Numbered from the stretch's first letter, positions 8,592 through 18,162 are shown. The stretch: DNA of 64,000 nucleotides from Roseimicrobium sp. ORNL1 (GCF_011044495.1 NZ_CP049143.1:1488001-1552000), one strand, 5' to 3'. A program made the numbers and translations. The notes: generated by a model from the sequence alone, not told the origin.

Positions 8592-10844
8592 ATGAACACA
8601 AAACCGCTGCTTCTTGGCCTGGGTATCATCACCCTCGCAGTGATGCCGGCATCTGCCGCCACCACCCGCGTCTGGACTGACGTCCAGGGCCGTAAACTTG
8701 AGGCCACCTTCATCAAGCTTGAAGGGGAAACCATCCATATCCAGGCCGCCAACGGCGTGGTGTATGCCATGCCACTCAACAAGTTCTCCGCAGAGGACCA
8801 GGCTGCCGCGCGCACCATGCAGCCGCATGAGAATGCCAATGCGCTGACCTCCGTGGCCACCAATGCCACCGCCGCTGCCGCTGCTGCCAAGATTGACGCC
8901 CTCGTGGCTCAGGGCATCGCTGCCGGTAACGTCAAGCTCGCAGCCGCCGCCACGAAGCAGGCCGCCGACGACGCGAAGGCTGGCAAGCAACCGAAGGCGT
9001 TCGTTCCCCTCAAGGAGAACCCCCTGATGAACGACGAGCAGTTCGTGCGTCGTGTGTACCTCGACATCGCGGGCCGCATCCCCAGCTACGATGAGACCAC
9101 CGCCTTCCTCAAGGACAGTGCCGGCGACAAGCGCGCCAAGCTCATCGACACCCTCCTGGCTTCCGATGGCTACTCCAGCCACATGTACAACTACATGGCG
9201 GAAATGCTGCGCGTGATTGACCGCTTCGAAGGCGGTGGCGGTTATGTCCGCGGCCTTCCCTACATCAAGTGGCTGAAGGAAGAAATCGCCAAGAACACCC
9301 CTTGGGACCAGATGGCCGCCGCGATGATGACGGCTGACGGCAAGGTGTGGGACAACGGCGCCGCCGGCTACCTCCTGCGCGACTCTGGCATGCCGCTGGA
9401 CAACCTGGCCAACACGCTGACGATCTTCCTCGGTACGGACGTCGCCTGCGCCCAGTGCCATGACCACCCCTTCTCCGACTGGACGCAGCGCCAGTTCTAT
9501 GAAATGGCCGCCTTCTTCGGCGCCACGACGACCCGCTACAACGGTCGTGACAACGGCATGATGATGGCCAGCGGCTCCCGCAACCTCGTGGACGAGGCGG
9601 TGCAGCTTGCTGAGAGCAACGGTGGCGCAGACCCCCGCCGCATCCGCAACCTGATTGGCAACGTGGTCGGCGCGAACCGCTATGTGGTGAGCGACATCGA
9701 CGTGAACAAGACCAAGCTGCCCCACGACTACAAGTACAAGGACGGCAATCCCGGCGACCAGGTCGTGCCGAAGCTGATCATGTGGTCCGAAGAGGACAAG
9801 CGCAACCCCGCCTACAACGAGCTGACCAAGACGGTGAAGAAGAGCCGCAAGTCCGTGGAAGGCGGCGTGAAGGATGCGGAAGACCTTCGTCAGAAGTTCT
9901 CCAACTGGATGACGCACCCCTCCAACCCGCGCTTCGCCATGACCATGGCCAACCGCATGTGGGAGCGCGCCTTCGGTGTGGCCCTCACCCCCACGGTGAA
10001 GAACATCGACAACGTGGACGAATCCTACAACCCGGCCCTCCTGCGTCACCTGTCCAGCGAAATGGTCCGTGTGAAGTTCAACCTGAAGGAGTTCATGCGC
10101 ATCGTGTACAACACGAAGGCCTATCAGCGTGAAGCCACCACTGAGGAACTGGCCATGGGCATGCCCTACTACTTCCAGGGACCGGTCCTGCGCCGCATGA
10201 GCGCGGAGCAGGCTTGGGATTCCTTCATGACCCTCGTGCTGGGCGCAGATGTGGACAAGCCAAAGAACACCGAGTCCGACGAGTACGCTCGTGCCGTGGA
10301 CATGGACCTCAGCAACCCGAAGCTGGATGCCGGCACCGTGCTCCGCAAGGTGAGCGCTGCTCAGGGTCTGGGCCAGAATCAGCGTAAGAAGGTGAGCGGC
10401 AGCCTCCAGGATGCCGGCAACATGTCTGACGACGCCATGATGGCAGGCGGTGGCATCCTCAACTACGGCGGCATGAACCTCATGCGCGCTGCGGAACTGC
10501 CCCAGCCCGCTCCCGGCGGCCACTTCCTTCGTGACTTCGGCCAGTCCGAGCGTGCGCTCATCGATGGCGGCTCCAGGGAGGGCTCTGTGCCCCAGGTGCT
10601 GATGATGATGAACGGCAAGGCGCAGGAAATGCTCACCAACCCGCAGTCCCTCATCTTCCGTAACATGGAGAAGGTGAAGAACCCGGCGGACAAGGCTGAG
10701 GCCATCTTCCTGAGCCTGCTCAACCGCAAGCCCACCCTTCGTGAGAAGGACATCGCCAAGCGCGTCACCGCGGAAGGCGAACAGGGCTATGCCGACATGA
10801 TCTGGGCCCTCGTGAACTCCCGCGAGTTCTGCTTCATCCAGTAA
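8592..10844 (+). CDS. Exported SHD1 + DUF1549/DUF1553 protein (PSCyt2/PSD1 type)
   Basis: A 750-residue secreted protein starting MNTKPLLLGLGIITLAVMPA with a signal cleavage near SAA. Residues about 24-75 form an SLA1 homology domain 1 (RVWTDVQGRKLEATFIKLEG ... MPLNKFSAEDQ). A DUF1549 domain follows (FVRRVYLDIAGRIPSYDET), containing CAQCHDHPFSDW near residues 285-296, which resembles a c-type heme CXXCH site. A C-terminal DUF1553 domain begins near HPSNPRFAMTMANRMWERAF. These proteins are typical of Planctomycetota and Verrucomicrobiota and normally occur beside a DUF1501 gene, as here (80 bp downstream). Links to polysaccharide or sulfated-sugar use are inferred from the family. Confidence 0.9.
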   Translation: MNTKPLLLGLGIITLAVMPASAATTRVWTDVQGRKLEATFIKLEGETIHIQAANGVVYAMPLNKFSAEDQAAARTMQPHENANALTSVATNATAAAAAAKIDALVAQGIAAGNVKLAAAATKQAADDAKAGKQPKAFVPLKENPLMNDEQFVRRVYLDIAGRIPSYDETTAFLKDSAGDKRAKLIDTLLASDGYSSHMYNYMAEMLRVIDRFEGGGGYVRGLPYIKWLKEEIAKNTPWDQMAAAMMTADGKVWDNGAAGYLLRDSGMPLDNLANTLTIFLGTDVACAQCHDHPFSDWTQRQFYEMAAFFGATTTRYNGRDNGMMMASGSRNLVDEAVQLAESNGGADPRRIRNLIGNVVGANRYVVSDIDVNKTKLPHDYKYKDGNPGDQVVPKLIMWSEEDKRNPAYNELTKTVKKSRKSVEGGVKDAEDLRQKFSNWMTHPSNPRFAMTMANRMWERAFGVALTPTVKNIDNVDESYNPALLRHLSSEMVRVKFNLKEFMRIVYNTKAYQREATTEELAMGMPYYFQGPVLRRMSAEQAWDSFMTLVLGADVDKPKNTESDEYARAVDMDLSNPKLDAGTVLRKVSAAQGLGQNQRKKVSGSLQDAGNMSDDAMMAGGGILNYGGMNLMRAAELPQPAPGGHFLRDFGQSERALIDGGSREGSVPQVLMMMNGKAQEMLTNPQSLIFRNMEKVKNPADKAEAIFLSLLNRKPTLREKDIAKRVTAEGEQGYADMIWALVNSREFCFIQ

Positions 10845-10924
10845 GTCTCCGCCTGAGCCGGGGTGCGCAGGGCGCACCCCGGTGATCGGCACACCCAACA
10901 CCATTTCAAAGGAATCCAAAGCTC

Positions 10925-12202
10925 ATGAATCCCTACCTCAAACTCGACCCGGCATCCCGCCGCGAATTCATGCTCCGCACCGCGAAGGCGGCTCTCGGGG
11001 TGAGCGTCCTCTCCGGACTGAACAATGAGGCGTTCGGCGCTGCGGCTGCTGCGCCTGCTGGCAAGGGCGGCAAGGCCAAGGCCGTCATCTATCTCTACAT
11101 GGCCGGTGGTATGAGCCACATCGACACCTTCGACCCAAAGACGGGTGAAACGAAGGGATTCAAAGATCCCATCAAGACGAATGTTTCCGGCATCCAGCTT
11201 GGCGGTTACATGACCAAGATGGCGGACCAGATGGACAAGATCTCCATCATCCGCTCCATGACCTCCAAGACGGGCGTGCATGAAGACGGCACGTACATCA
11301 TGCACACGGGTTATGAGCCCCGTGGCACGATTGTGCACCCCACGCTGGGTTCCTGGGCGCAGCACTTCAAGGGCCGCTCCCACAAGACCCTTCCTTCCAG
11401 CGTCGTGGTTGGCGCCGGCACGGCCAACGCGGGTTTCTTCCCGCCCGCCCTTGCCCCGCTGCCCATCAGCAGCCCGGAAGCCGGTCTGCAGAACTCCAAG
11501 TCCGCTGTGGGTGAGGCGATGTTCAAGAAGCGTGTGTCGCTCCTCAACGAGTTCGACTCCTCCTTCCGCGACAAGTATCGCTCCCATGAAGTGAAGGCCT
11601 ACACCGAGTTCTATGATGAGACGATGAATCTCCTCACGAGCTCCGACCTTGCCGCCTTCGACATCACGCAGGAAGATTCCGCCACCCGCCAGATGTATGG
11701 CAATGGCTTCGGCCAGGGCTGCTTGCTTGCCCGTCGCCTTGTGCAGAGCGGTGTCCGCTTCGTGGAAGTGCGCACTGGTGGCTGGGACATGCACAACACC
11801 ATTGACGACGCCATGGGTCGCACCGGCGCCGGCATGGACGCTGCTTTCGCTGCCCTCCTTACCGACCTCAAGCGCACCGGCCTGCTCGACTCCACCCTCG
11901 TGGTGCTCGGTTCCGAGTTCGGTCGTACGCCGAACATCAACGAAAACGACGGTCGCGACCACTACCCGAAGGTGTACTCCACGGTCTTCGCCGGCGGTGG
12001 TGTGAAGGGCGGCTATGTGTATGGCTCCTCCGACCCTGCTGGTAAGGAAGTGGCCGACAAGCCTGTGACGGTTCAGGACTTCATCGCCACCATTGGTGCT
12101 GCGATGGGCCTTCCGATCGACGAAACGGTGATGTCACCCTCGGGACGTCCGTTCCGCGTGGGCGACATGAAGAGCTCCGTCGTCGCCGACATTTTCGCCT
12201 AG
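10925..12202 (+). CDS. Tat-exported DUF1501 protein (sulfatase/alkaline phosphatase-like fold)
   Basis: A 425-residue protein with a twin-arginine signal, SRREFMLRTAKAALG near residues 12-26, followed by a hydrophobic stretch to AFGA. The mature part has the DUF1501 pattern: IYLYMAGGMSHIDTFDPK at the start, EVRTGGWDMHNTIDD in the middle, LVVLGSEFGRTPNINENDG and GRDHYPKV near the end. DUF1501 proteins share the alkaline-phosphatase superfamily fold and are encoded beside DUF1549 proteins. The reaction is not established. The gene is the second of a two-gene operon and is closed by the terminator at 12244-12274. Confidence 0.92.
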   Translation: MNPYLKLDPASRREFMLRTAKAALGVSVLSGLNNEAFGAAAAAPAGKGGKAKAVIYLYMAGGMSHIDTFDPKTGETKGFKDPIKTNVSGIQLGGYMTKMADQMDKISIIRSMTSKTGVHEDGTYIMHTGYEPRGTIVHPTLGSWAQHFKGRSHKTLPSSVVVGAGTANAGFFPPALAPLPISSPEAGLQNSKSAVGEAMFKKRVSLLNEFDSSFRDKYRSHEVKAYTEFYDETMNLLTSSDLAAFDITQEDSATRQMYGNGFGQGCLLARRLVQSGVRFVEVRTGGWDMHNTIDDAMGRTGAGMDAAFAALLTDLKRTGLLDSTLVVLGSEFGRTPNINENDGRDHYPKVYSTVFAGGGVKGGYVYGSSDPAGKEVADKPVTVQDFIATIGAAMGLPIDETVMSPSGRPFRVGDMKSSVVADIFA

Positions 12203-12243
12203 TTGTTCTTAGGTTTCTGCCACGGACAGCTTGGTTCTTGGGG

Positions 12244-12274
12244 AACACCCGGCAGCAATGCCGGGTGTTTTTTT
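12244..12274 (+). terminator. Rho-independent terminator after the DUF1501 gene
   Basis: A perfect 11-bp stem AACACCCGGCA/TGCCGGGTGTT (12244-12254 and 12259-12269), loop GCAA, followed by T residues to 12274. It is 42 bp past the DUF1501 stop codon. Confidence 0.95.
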
Positions 12275-12459
12275 GCATTGAACCCATCGGCACACTCCAG
12301 GGGTGTCAGGGCCTGCCTTTGGCGGGTGAATTTACGTCGCTAAAGCGTTATACAATGTGCGAGTCCCCAGGGGTGTGGCCTTGCACCAGCGACCCAAGTT
12401 GTCACACTGCGGGATCGTTGGGGGAATTTGGTCCTCTGCGCAATGTCGGAGGTTCAGGA

Positions 12460-14517
12460 ATGATATCAACGCCCATGCAGATTCAGGATTCTGTTGCTCT
12501 TGAAAGCGAGAACGCGGCTTGGGACGAGCGCTTGCGTATTGCCAGGACCCAACCAATTGCTCCCAGCCTGAGAAGTCGAATTGAACTGGCTGTTGGCTGT
12601 GACGATTGCGCAGTGATACCAAAGGTCTCCGGCGCGGGAGACGTCATGGAGATTGGAGGTGTTCCCGTGCAGAAAATGCACAATGGAGTCATGGTCCATG
12701 CGGGCGGCTATTATGGCTCCTGGATGATGGAAGTGATCCAGCGCTTGAAGGGGCATCATGAACCCCAGGAAGAAAAGGCATTCTACGAGGTGATGCGGGT
12801 TCTGCGAACGGCTGAAACGATCATCGAACTGGGCGCCTTCTGGTCGTACTACTCGCTTTGGTTTCTTCGGGAGTATCCCCATGCGAATGCCTATCTCGTC
12901 GAACCGGATCCCTACAATCTGGAGATTGGCCGGAGAAACTTCGAACTGAATGGCAGGAAAGGGACCTTTATTCAGGCGTCAGTCGACAGCTGCTCCTCCG
13001 GTCCGATGCCATTCGCTTGCGAGAACGATGGGGGGAAAACCCGCCTCATCAGCAGGCTGTCGGTCGATGATTTGGTCGCCGAAATGAATATTCCCATCGT
13101 GGATGTGCTGTTTGCCGATATCCAGGGGGCTGAGACGGCAATGCTCGCGGGAATCAAAGAGACGGTAAGAGCAGGCAAGATCCGTTATGTTTTTGTCTCC
13201 ACCCATCACTACGATATTTCTCAAGACTACCGGACGCACGAGAGATGTCTGAATGCGTTGCGAGAGCTGGGGGCCCGGATCGTGGTGGAGCACACGGTTG
13301 AGGAATCCTTCTCAGGTGATGGTTTGATCGTGGCGACCTTTGAGGCCGGGAGTGATTTGGAAATCAAACTGAGCTACTGCAGGCATCAGGACTCGCTGTT
13401 TGGGTCGAGCGAGCATCGCATCGCTGCGGTGGCGGACACGATGTCCCTATTGCAGGAGCAGCTTGCCGAGAAGAATCCTCTACTGAATGGAAAAGGGAAG
13501 GGGCCGGCGAAAAAGGAACACACGATGGTGGCCGCACGACTGGCTGCTGCGCAGCGGGCGCTTTCCAATCAGCTACTGCAGTCAGTCAGCGCGGGCCGGG
13601 TTGCGTTGCCAAAGAGCATCCGGAGGTTGCGAAAGCTGGCACGGGATTGGAGGCTGGATCGAATGGCAGCGAAGCGAATCAATGCGCTCCGAGCCCACGG
13701 GCGCACCGAAGTCGTGGTCACCTTGCATGGGGTATTCGAAATTCTCAGCGCGGAACAGGTCATCAGTGGAGCCCTCAAGACGCACCATCAGTGGGAGATG
13801 GATATGTTCCGGCGCGTCATGCGCCTGGTGGAGAGTCATGTTGGCACCCCCCTCAAATCAGCGACCATGCTCGATATTGGTGCCAACTGCGGCATGGTTG
13901 GCATTCAGGCTGTTTTTTCGGGTTTGATGAAGCGCTGCATCTCCATCGAGCCGCATCCTGATAATTTTGCATTGTTGCACGCCAATACCAGGGTGAATGG
14001 ACTGAAGTCCTCGTTTCATTTGGGCTGGTGTGCCCTGGGTGGACAGAGCGGGTCCTGTGCCATTGAGGAGAGCCCTGAGAACTCAGGAGATCATCGCGTT
14101 CGCCTTGGAACGCACCCTGTGGGGGAAGAGCGATATCGGGAAAACGTTCGCAGCGTTGTCCAGGTACCCATGGTTCGGCTCGACGATTTCCTGAAGCAGG
14201 TTCCAGGTGACTTCAAAAACAAGATAGGCCTCTGCTGGATGGATGTGCAGGGATTTGAAGGGCACGTGCTTGAGGGTGGGTTGGACGGCTTTGGCTCCCA
14301 CGGCTGGCCCAGCGTGCTGGAGTTCTGGCCTTACGGACTGAAGCGGGCCGGCTATGATTCGGCGAAGCTCAAGCAGCTTCTGTCCCGGATTTGGAGCAAG
14401 TTTTTGGTCCTGGAAAACCCTGACGATCAAGCATGGCGAGGGTGGGACAGCCTGGCCGCCCTTTGGGATGAAGTGGGCACTGAAGGCAACTTCGTGAATC
14501 TGTTGTGCGTCAGGTGA
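12460..14517 (+). CDS. Double-domain FkbM family methyltransferase
   Basis: The start at 12460 is supported by GGAGG at 12448-12452 (7-nt spacing), giving 685 residues. Two FkbM-type SAM methyltransferase domains are present. The first has ETIIELGAFWSYYSLWFL and EPDPYNLEIGRRNF, then DIQGAETAMLAG. The second has MLDIGANCGMVGIQA and EPHPDNFALLHANTRVNG, then MDVQGFEGHVLEGG. A basic helical linker (SIRRLRKLARDWRLDRMAAKR) lies between them. FkbM enzymes methylate hydroxyls of sugars or polyketides. The first domain's motif I (ELGAFWS) departs from the usual D-x-G-A-N, so it may be weak or inactive. A role in glycan modification is inferred. Confidence 0.85.
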   Translation: MISTPMQIQDSVALESENAAWDERLRIARTQPIAPSLRSRIELAVGCDDCAVIPKVSGAGDVMEIGGVPVQKMHNGVMVHAGGYYGSWMMEVIQRLKGHHEPQEEKAFYEVMRVLRTAETIIELGAFWSYYSLWFLREYPHANAYLVEPDPYNLEIGRRNFELNGRKGTFIQASVDSCSSGPMPFACENDGGKTRLISRLSVDDLVAEMNIPIVDVLFADIQGAETAMLAGIKETVRAGKIRYVFVSTHHYDISQDYRTHERCLNALRELGARIVVEHTVEESFSGDGLIVATFEAGSDLEIKLSYCRHQDSLFGSSEHRIAAVADTMSLLQEQLAEKNPLLNGKGKGPAKKEHTMVAARLAAAQRALSNQLLQSVSAGRVALPKSIRRLRKLARDWRLDRMAAKRINALRAHGRTEVVVTLHGVFEILSAEQVISGALKTHHQWEMDMFRRVMRLVESHVGTPLKSATMLDIGANCGMVGIQAVFSGLMKRCISIEPHPDNFALLHANTRVNGLKSSFHLGWCALGGQSGSCAIEESPENSGDHRVRLGTHPVGEERYRENVRSVVQVPMVRLDDFLKQVPGDFKNKIGLCWMDVQGFEGHVLEGGLDGFGSHGWPSVLEFWPYGLKRAGYDSAKLKQLLSRIWSKFLVLENPDDQAWRGWDSLAALWDEVGTEGNFVNLLCVR

Positions 14518-14605
14518 GCTGCCGCTGTCGTGGAGCCTGCGTGGACTGACCACTCACCTGCAGGAGACGGATGCCAGTGTGCCGTGCTACGACAGCTCTC
14601 TTCCC

Positions 14606-15838
14606 TCACGCTCTCGCCCGCCGCACATCCCGCAGGGAGTCCGCGAAGTCGGGGACTTTTTCGAGGAGGGATTCCCAAGCGGGGAGATTGGCGACGGTGG
14701 GAGGCGTCTTCAGGCACTCGTGGGCGACTTGCTTGATGAGGCGGGCAAAGACGCTGACGGCTTGATGTTCTTCCGCAGACGTTTGTTCGAGGCCATTGAA
14801 GGCGGCTTCGTGGGCGTAGCGGGTCAGGAGCACCTTGGCGGTGGCGGTGTAGGCATCCGAGAGACGGTCGAGCTTGCGTTGCTCGGCGGAGAAGCCGAGG
14901 TCGCTCCAGAGGTGGGCCATGAGGGCGCGGATGACTTCGCGGCCCATCTTCATGAGGCCGGAGGCGGCGTCCGTCTGGCCGGTCTCGGGGTCGTAGCCCA
15001 GGTGCTGGTGCTTGTGCTCGAAGTTGCTTCCCAGGTCCACCTGGCAGAAGCGTTGGGAGGGCGCCTGGCGGAAGACATCGCAGAGCATGCCGATTTCCAA
15101 TCCCCAGTCGGCAGCGATGCCCAGCTTGCTGAGGAACTCGGTGTCCGCGGCGAACTCGCCGGAGAGCGGGTAGCGCGTCATAGCCAGGAAGCGCAGCAGC
15201 GGCGTGGAGCCGAAGACTTCACGCAGGGCCTGGATGAGCGGGAAGACGAGCAGGCGTGTCACGCGGCCGTACATGCGCTCGCGCACGCGGCCGTAGTAAC
15301 TCTTGGCAAACACATAGCTCATGCCCGGGTGCGCCACCGGCAGGCAGAGGCGCCAGAGCATGGAGCGGTCGTAGTTCAGGATGTCGCTGTCATGGCAGGC
15401 GATGACGCCGCTGTGGCCTTCCACCAGGAGGGAGGCGATGCCCATCCAGACGTTGCTGCCCTTGCCGTGTTCATGCTTGAGGCCGGCGAAGCGGGAGACG
15501 GTGCGGTGCAGGGTGTCGAGCTCGGGGCCGTCGTTCCACAGCACTTCGTGATTGATGCCGGAGAGGTGCTTGTCGAAGTACCTGCGCGCCTTCGCATGGC
15601 CCTTCGCATCCATGTCATTCATGCTGAAGATGACCTTGGAGAGGTAGGGCACGTTGGAGATCTCCTTGAGCATGCGAGGCAGCGCTTTGCGCTCGATTTC
15701 CGCAAAGAGAGCGGGAATGACCAGCGCGATGGGCTTGGTCTTGGCAAACTCACAAAGTAATCCTTCGCGCTCCTCCAAGTCGGTCTCCGCTAGATGATGG
15801 AGAGTCGGGAGAAGAACTGGCTGGTGAAAGTCCGGCAT
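14606..15838 (-). CDS. GT81-like glycosyltransferase (glucosyl-3-phosphoglycerate synthase type)
   Basis: A 410-residue GT-A glycosyltransferase. The N-terminal part has ALVIPALFAEIERKALPRML, then KGSNVWMGIASLLVEG and a CHDSDILNYDRSM segment carrying the DxD metal site. YPLSGEFAADTEFLSKLG and ADWGLEIGMLCDVF resemble the acceptor-binding region of GT81 enzymes, which transfer glucose to 3-phosphoglycerate on the way to glucosylglycerate, or mannose in mannosylglycerate synthesis. No partner phosphatase gene is adjacent, so the product is uncertain. The gene converges with the FkbM gene and lies downstream of pssA on the same strand with a 92-bp gap. Confidence 0.75.
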   Translation of the reverse strand: MPDFHQPVLLPTLHHLAETDLEEREGLLCEFAKTKPIALVIPALFAEIERKALPRMLKEISNVPYLSKVIFSMNDMDAKGHAKARRYFDKHLSGINHEVLWNDGPELDTLHRTVSRFAGLKHEHGKGSNVWMGIASLLVEGHSGVIACHDSDILNYDRSMLWRLCLPVAHPGMSYVFAKSYYGRVRERMYGRVTRLLVFPLIQALREVFGSTPLLRFLAMTRYPLSGEFAADTEFLSKLGIAADWGLEIGMLCDVFRQAPSQRFCQVDLGSNFEHKHQHLGYDPETGQTDAASGLMKMGREVIRALMAHLWSDLGFSAEQRKLDRLSDAYTATAKVLLTRYAHEAAFNGLEQTSAEEHQAVSVFARLIKQVAHECLKTPPTVANLPAWESLLEKVPDFADSLRDVRRARA

Positions 15839-15930
15839 CCGCGGGGGTCGGGTAGCAAATGACTGTGGTGGTGACTATGGCCGCCTGCTTGGGGCAGGGA
15901 ATGAGGCTGGCTGGCTGGGAGAGAGCTGGA

Positions 15931-16824
15931 TCAGATCAGGCTGGCGGGGTCGGTCGTCTTGGCATTGCCGTTGTTCGAGCGTTCTTCATCGAGCACTTCG
16001 GGGGAGACGCCGTTTTCATCCAGCACGGGGTCGTGGCCTTCTTCAATCTCGCGCCGCCATTTGCGGGAGACCCAGGGGCGCACGAGGCCGTAGGCCAGGT
16101 AGCTCACGAAAAGCACGGAGGGCATCCACTGCCAGTACGCCACGGTGAGGGCGAGTACGATGATGCTGATGAGCACCCAGTGGAAGGAGCGGCGCGCGCG
16201 GAGGTTCAGCGACTTGAAGCTGGGGTACTCGATCTTGCTCACCATGAGGTAGGAGAGCAGGACCATGAGGAAGGGCAGGGCGTACTTCCAGCGACCGATT
16301 TCGCGATTGTTCCCGTCCAGCCAGAGCAGCATGAGGGTGAGGGAGACGATGACGCCTGCCGCGGCTGGGATGGGGCAGCCACGGAAGGAGGTGGAGGCCT
16401 TCTTCTCCTTCTGAGGCATGGCGGCGAGGCAGTTGAACCGCGCCAGGCGCATGGCGCCGCACACGAGGTAGATGCAGGCGATGAGCCAGCCCAGACCGCG
16501 GGTGGTCTGCTCGAACTCCGCCAGCACGATGTCATGTACCAAGAGGGCAGGGGCGATGCCGAAGCTCACGATATCCGCCAGGGAGTCGAACTCACGGCCG
16601 AAGTCCGAGCTCTGGCCGCTCAGCCGGGCGAGGCGCCCATCGAGAAGGTCAAACACGCACGCGGCGAGGATGAAGCCGATGGCCCAGAGGTAGCGCGTGT
16701 GATCATCCTCATTCTGAAAGCGTCCCACGATGTGCAGAATGGCCATGAACCCGCTCAGCAGGTTGCCGGCGGTCATGAGATTGGGCAGCACATAAATGCG
16801 TGGCTCGTGCTCGCGATCAGTCAT
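15931..16824 (-). CDS. pssA: CDP-diacylglycerol-serine O-phosphatidyltransferase
   Basis: A 297-residue integral membrane enzyme starting MTDREHEPRIYVLPN at 16824; the open frame continues to 16872 but has a less likely start. It has the full CDP-alcohol phosphotransferase signature DGRLAR-x8-GREFDSLAD (DGxxARx8GxxxDxxxD) in the first third and about seven hydrophobic segments. PssA makes phosphatidylserine from CDP-diacylglycerol and serine, the first step to phosphatidylethanolamine. The PNLMTAGNLLSGF start is typical of PssA rather than PgsA. No psd gene is nearby. It is divergent from the Fe-S assembly operon. Confidence 0.9.
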   Translation of the reverse strand: MTDREHEPRIYVLPNLMTAGNLLSGFMAILHIVGRFQNEDDHTRYLWAIGFILAACVFDLLDGRLARLSGQSSDFGREFDSLADIVSFGIAPALLVHDIVLAEFEQTTRGLGWLIACIYLVCGAMRLARFNCLAAMPQKEKKASTSFRGCPIPAAAGVIVSLTLMLLWLDGNNREIGRWKYALPFLMVLLSYLMVSKIEYPSFKSLNLRARRSFHWVLISIIVLALTVAYWQWMPSVLFVSYLAYGLVRPWVSRKWRREIEEGHDPVLDENGVSPEVLDEERSNNGNAKTTDPASLI

Positions 16825-16883
16825 TCCAGGAGTGTAATCGCATTCTGAAGGTGTGCGCATCTTTTTTCCCACTGGTGAAGCGG

Positions 16884-16911
16884 TTGACCCTCCCCCCGAC
16901 AGGCGTACTCT
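16884..16911 (+). promoter_or_regulatory. Candidate sigma-70 promoter of the Fe-S assembly operon
   Basis: TTGACC (16884-16889) and TACTCT (16906-16911) are separated by 16 bp, 17 bp before the ATG at 16928. The predicted leader would be very short. This is a sequence match only. Confidence 0.35.
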
Positions 16912-16927
16912 GCTTGTTCAGACTCAC

Positions 16928-17500
16928 ATGACCGCCACTGCCACCGCCGATACCCTTCCGCCGCTCTCGGGCGACACCCTCATGGGAGAGCTCCTCCGGC
17001 TCTATCCCGGGGCCCAGCGTGCCCTCTTTGCCAAGTATCACATCGGCGGCTGCCGGAGCTGTGGCTTCCAGCCCACGGAGACGCTGGCCCAGGTGTGTGA
17101 GCGGAATGAGAACATCCCGGTCGCGGAGGCAGTGGAGCACATCCAGGAGAGCCACCAGGCGGATGCGAGTATCCAGATTTCTCCGGTGGACTTCGCGAAG
17201 CTCCGGACTGAGCGGAGCGATGTGAAGGTGCTCGATGTGCGCACGCGTGAGGAACATGAGGCGGTGGCCATTCCCGGCGCGGAGCTCGTGACCCAGGAAC
17301 TGGTGCAGGAGGTCTTCACCTCCTGGGACAAGAACGCACCGCTCATCATCTACGATCACACGGGTGACCGCTCGCTGGATGCCACGGCGTATTTCCTGGG
17401 GCATGGATTCGCCGAAGCGAAGAGCCTCACCGGCGGCATCGACGCGTACTCTGTGGAGGTGGACCCTTCCCTGCCGCGCTACCGAGTGGAGATTGAGTAA
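16928..17500 (+). CDS. DUF1858/ScdA_N-like + rhodanese-like protein lacking the catalytic Cys
   Basis: A 190-residue protein from the ATG at 16928 (MTATATADTLPPLSGDTLMG). Residues about 15-65 look like a DUF1858/ScdA_N-type helical domain with a paired-Cys motif (IGGCRSCGFQPTETL). Residues about 80-190 are a rhodanese fold (DVKVLDVRTREEHEAVAIPGA). The active-site loop is IIYDHTGDRS, where most rhodaneses have YCxxGxRS, so Asp replaces the catalytic Cys and classic sulfurtransfer through this site is unlikely. It is the first gene of an operon with NifU-like and SufT genes (41 bp to the next start), suggesting a role in sulfur or Fe-S handling. Confidence 0.85.
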   Translation: MTATATADTLPPLSGDTLMGELLRLYPGAQRALFAKYHIGGCRSCGFQPTETLAQVCERNENIPVAEAVEHIQESHQADASIQISPVDFAKLRTERSDVKVLDVRTREEHEAVAIPGAELVTQELVQEVFTSWDKNAPLIIYDHTGDRSLDATAYFLGHGFAEAKSLTGGIDAYSVEVDPSLPRYRVEIE

Positions 17501-17541
17501 CATTCTGCCAACAGCCCAGCCCTTTTCTTTTACCCTCTTTC

Positions 17542-18090
17542 ATGAACGAAGACGCACTCCAGCAGGCCATCGCCAATCCCCAGAATCTCGGTGAGATGAA
17601 GGATGCGGATGCCGTGGGCACGGTCGGCAGCCCCGACTGCGGGGACATGGTGCGCATGTGGATCAAGTACAAGGAGAAGGACGGCAAGAAGGTCATCGAC
17701 AAGGCCAGCTTCCAGAGCTTCGGCTGCCAGACGGCGATTGCCGTGGCGAGCATGGCCACGCAGCTCATCAAGGGCAAGACCCGGGAAGAGGCGCTGGACA
17801 TGAGTGCCTCCGAACTCTCCGCACCGCTGGGGCCGCTGCCGCCCATGAAGATTCACTGCGGGCAGATGGTGGAAGGCGCGCTGAAGGCCGCGCTGGATGC
17901 GGAAAATGCCGAACGTGCGGGCGCGACTCCTCCGGTGAAACCCGACCTCGATGTCACTCCCCAGCCACCCCAGGCCGCCACGCTGCATGATGCGCTGGCG
18001 AATGCAGGGAAGCAGGTGGGCAAGATCAAGATTGTCATGCAGCCTCCGGCACCTGCGCCCGCCTCGGCACCCGCGAGCCCCCAGTCCTGA
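17542..18090 (+). CDS. NifU/IscU-like Fe-S cluster scaffold protein
   Basis: A 182-residue protein with the three conserved scaffold cysteines and the aspartate: C33 and D35 in SPDCGDM, C62 in FGCQTAIA and C106 in KIHCGQM. The core (about 1-125) is an IscU/NifU N-terminal domain that builds [2Fe-2S] or [4Fe-4S] clusters. The C-terminal about 55 residues are a Pro/Ala-rich tail (PAPASAPASPQS) without NifU's Fdx or C-terminal domain. The glycine-poor spacing around C62 fits the IscU/SufU-like class. It lies between the rhodanese-like gene and sufT, so a Fe-S biogenesis role is well supported. Confidence 0.88.
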   Translation: MNEDALQQAIANPQNLGEMKDADAVGTVGSPDCGDMVRMWIKYKEKDGKKVIDKASFQSFGCQTAIAVASMATQLIKGKTREEALDMSASELSAPLGPLPPMKIHCGQMVEGALKAALDAENAERAGATPPVKPDLDVTPQPPQAATLHDALANAGKQVGKIKIVMQPPAPAPASAPASPQS

Positions 18091-18162
18091 GTCGCTCGTA
18101 TCTCTTCTTATACTATACAGGCAGCCTTCATTGCCTTACCACTCCCTTCCCACCACGATCAC

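Noticed and set aside
8556-10919. A 787-codon open frame on the minus strand antisense to the DUF1549 gene
   Set aside because: The plus-strand gene has a signal peptide and a clear family match. High GC third positions create long antisense frames; the minus-strand product is His/Gly/Val-rich with no domain or signal.
14606-15838. Considered a cellulose or mannosylglycerate synthase
   Set aside because: The residues YPLSGEFAAD and CHDSD fit GT81 better, but no partner gene settles the product, so the call stays general.
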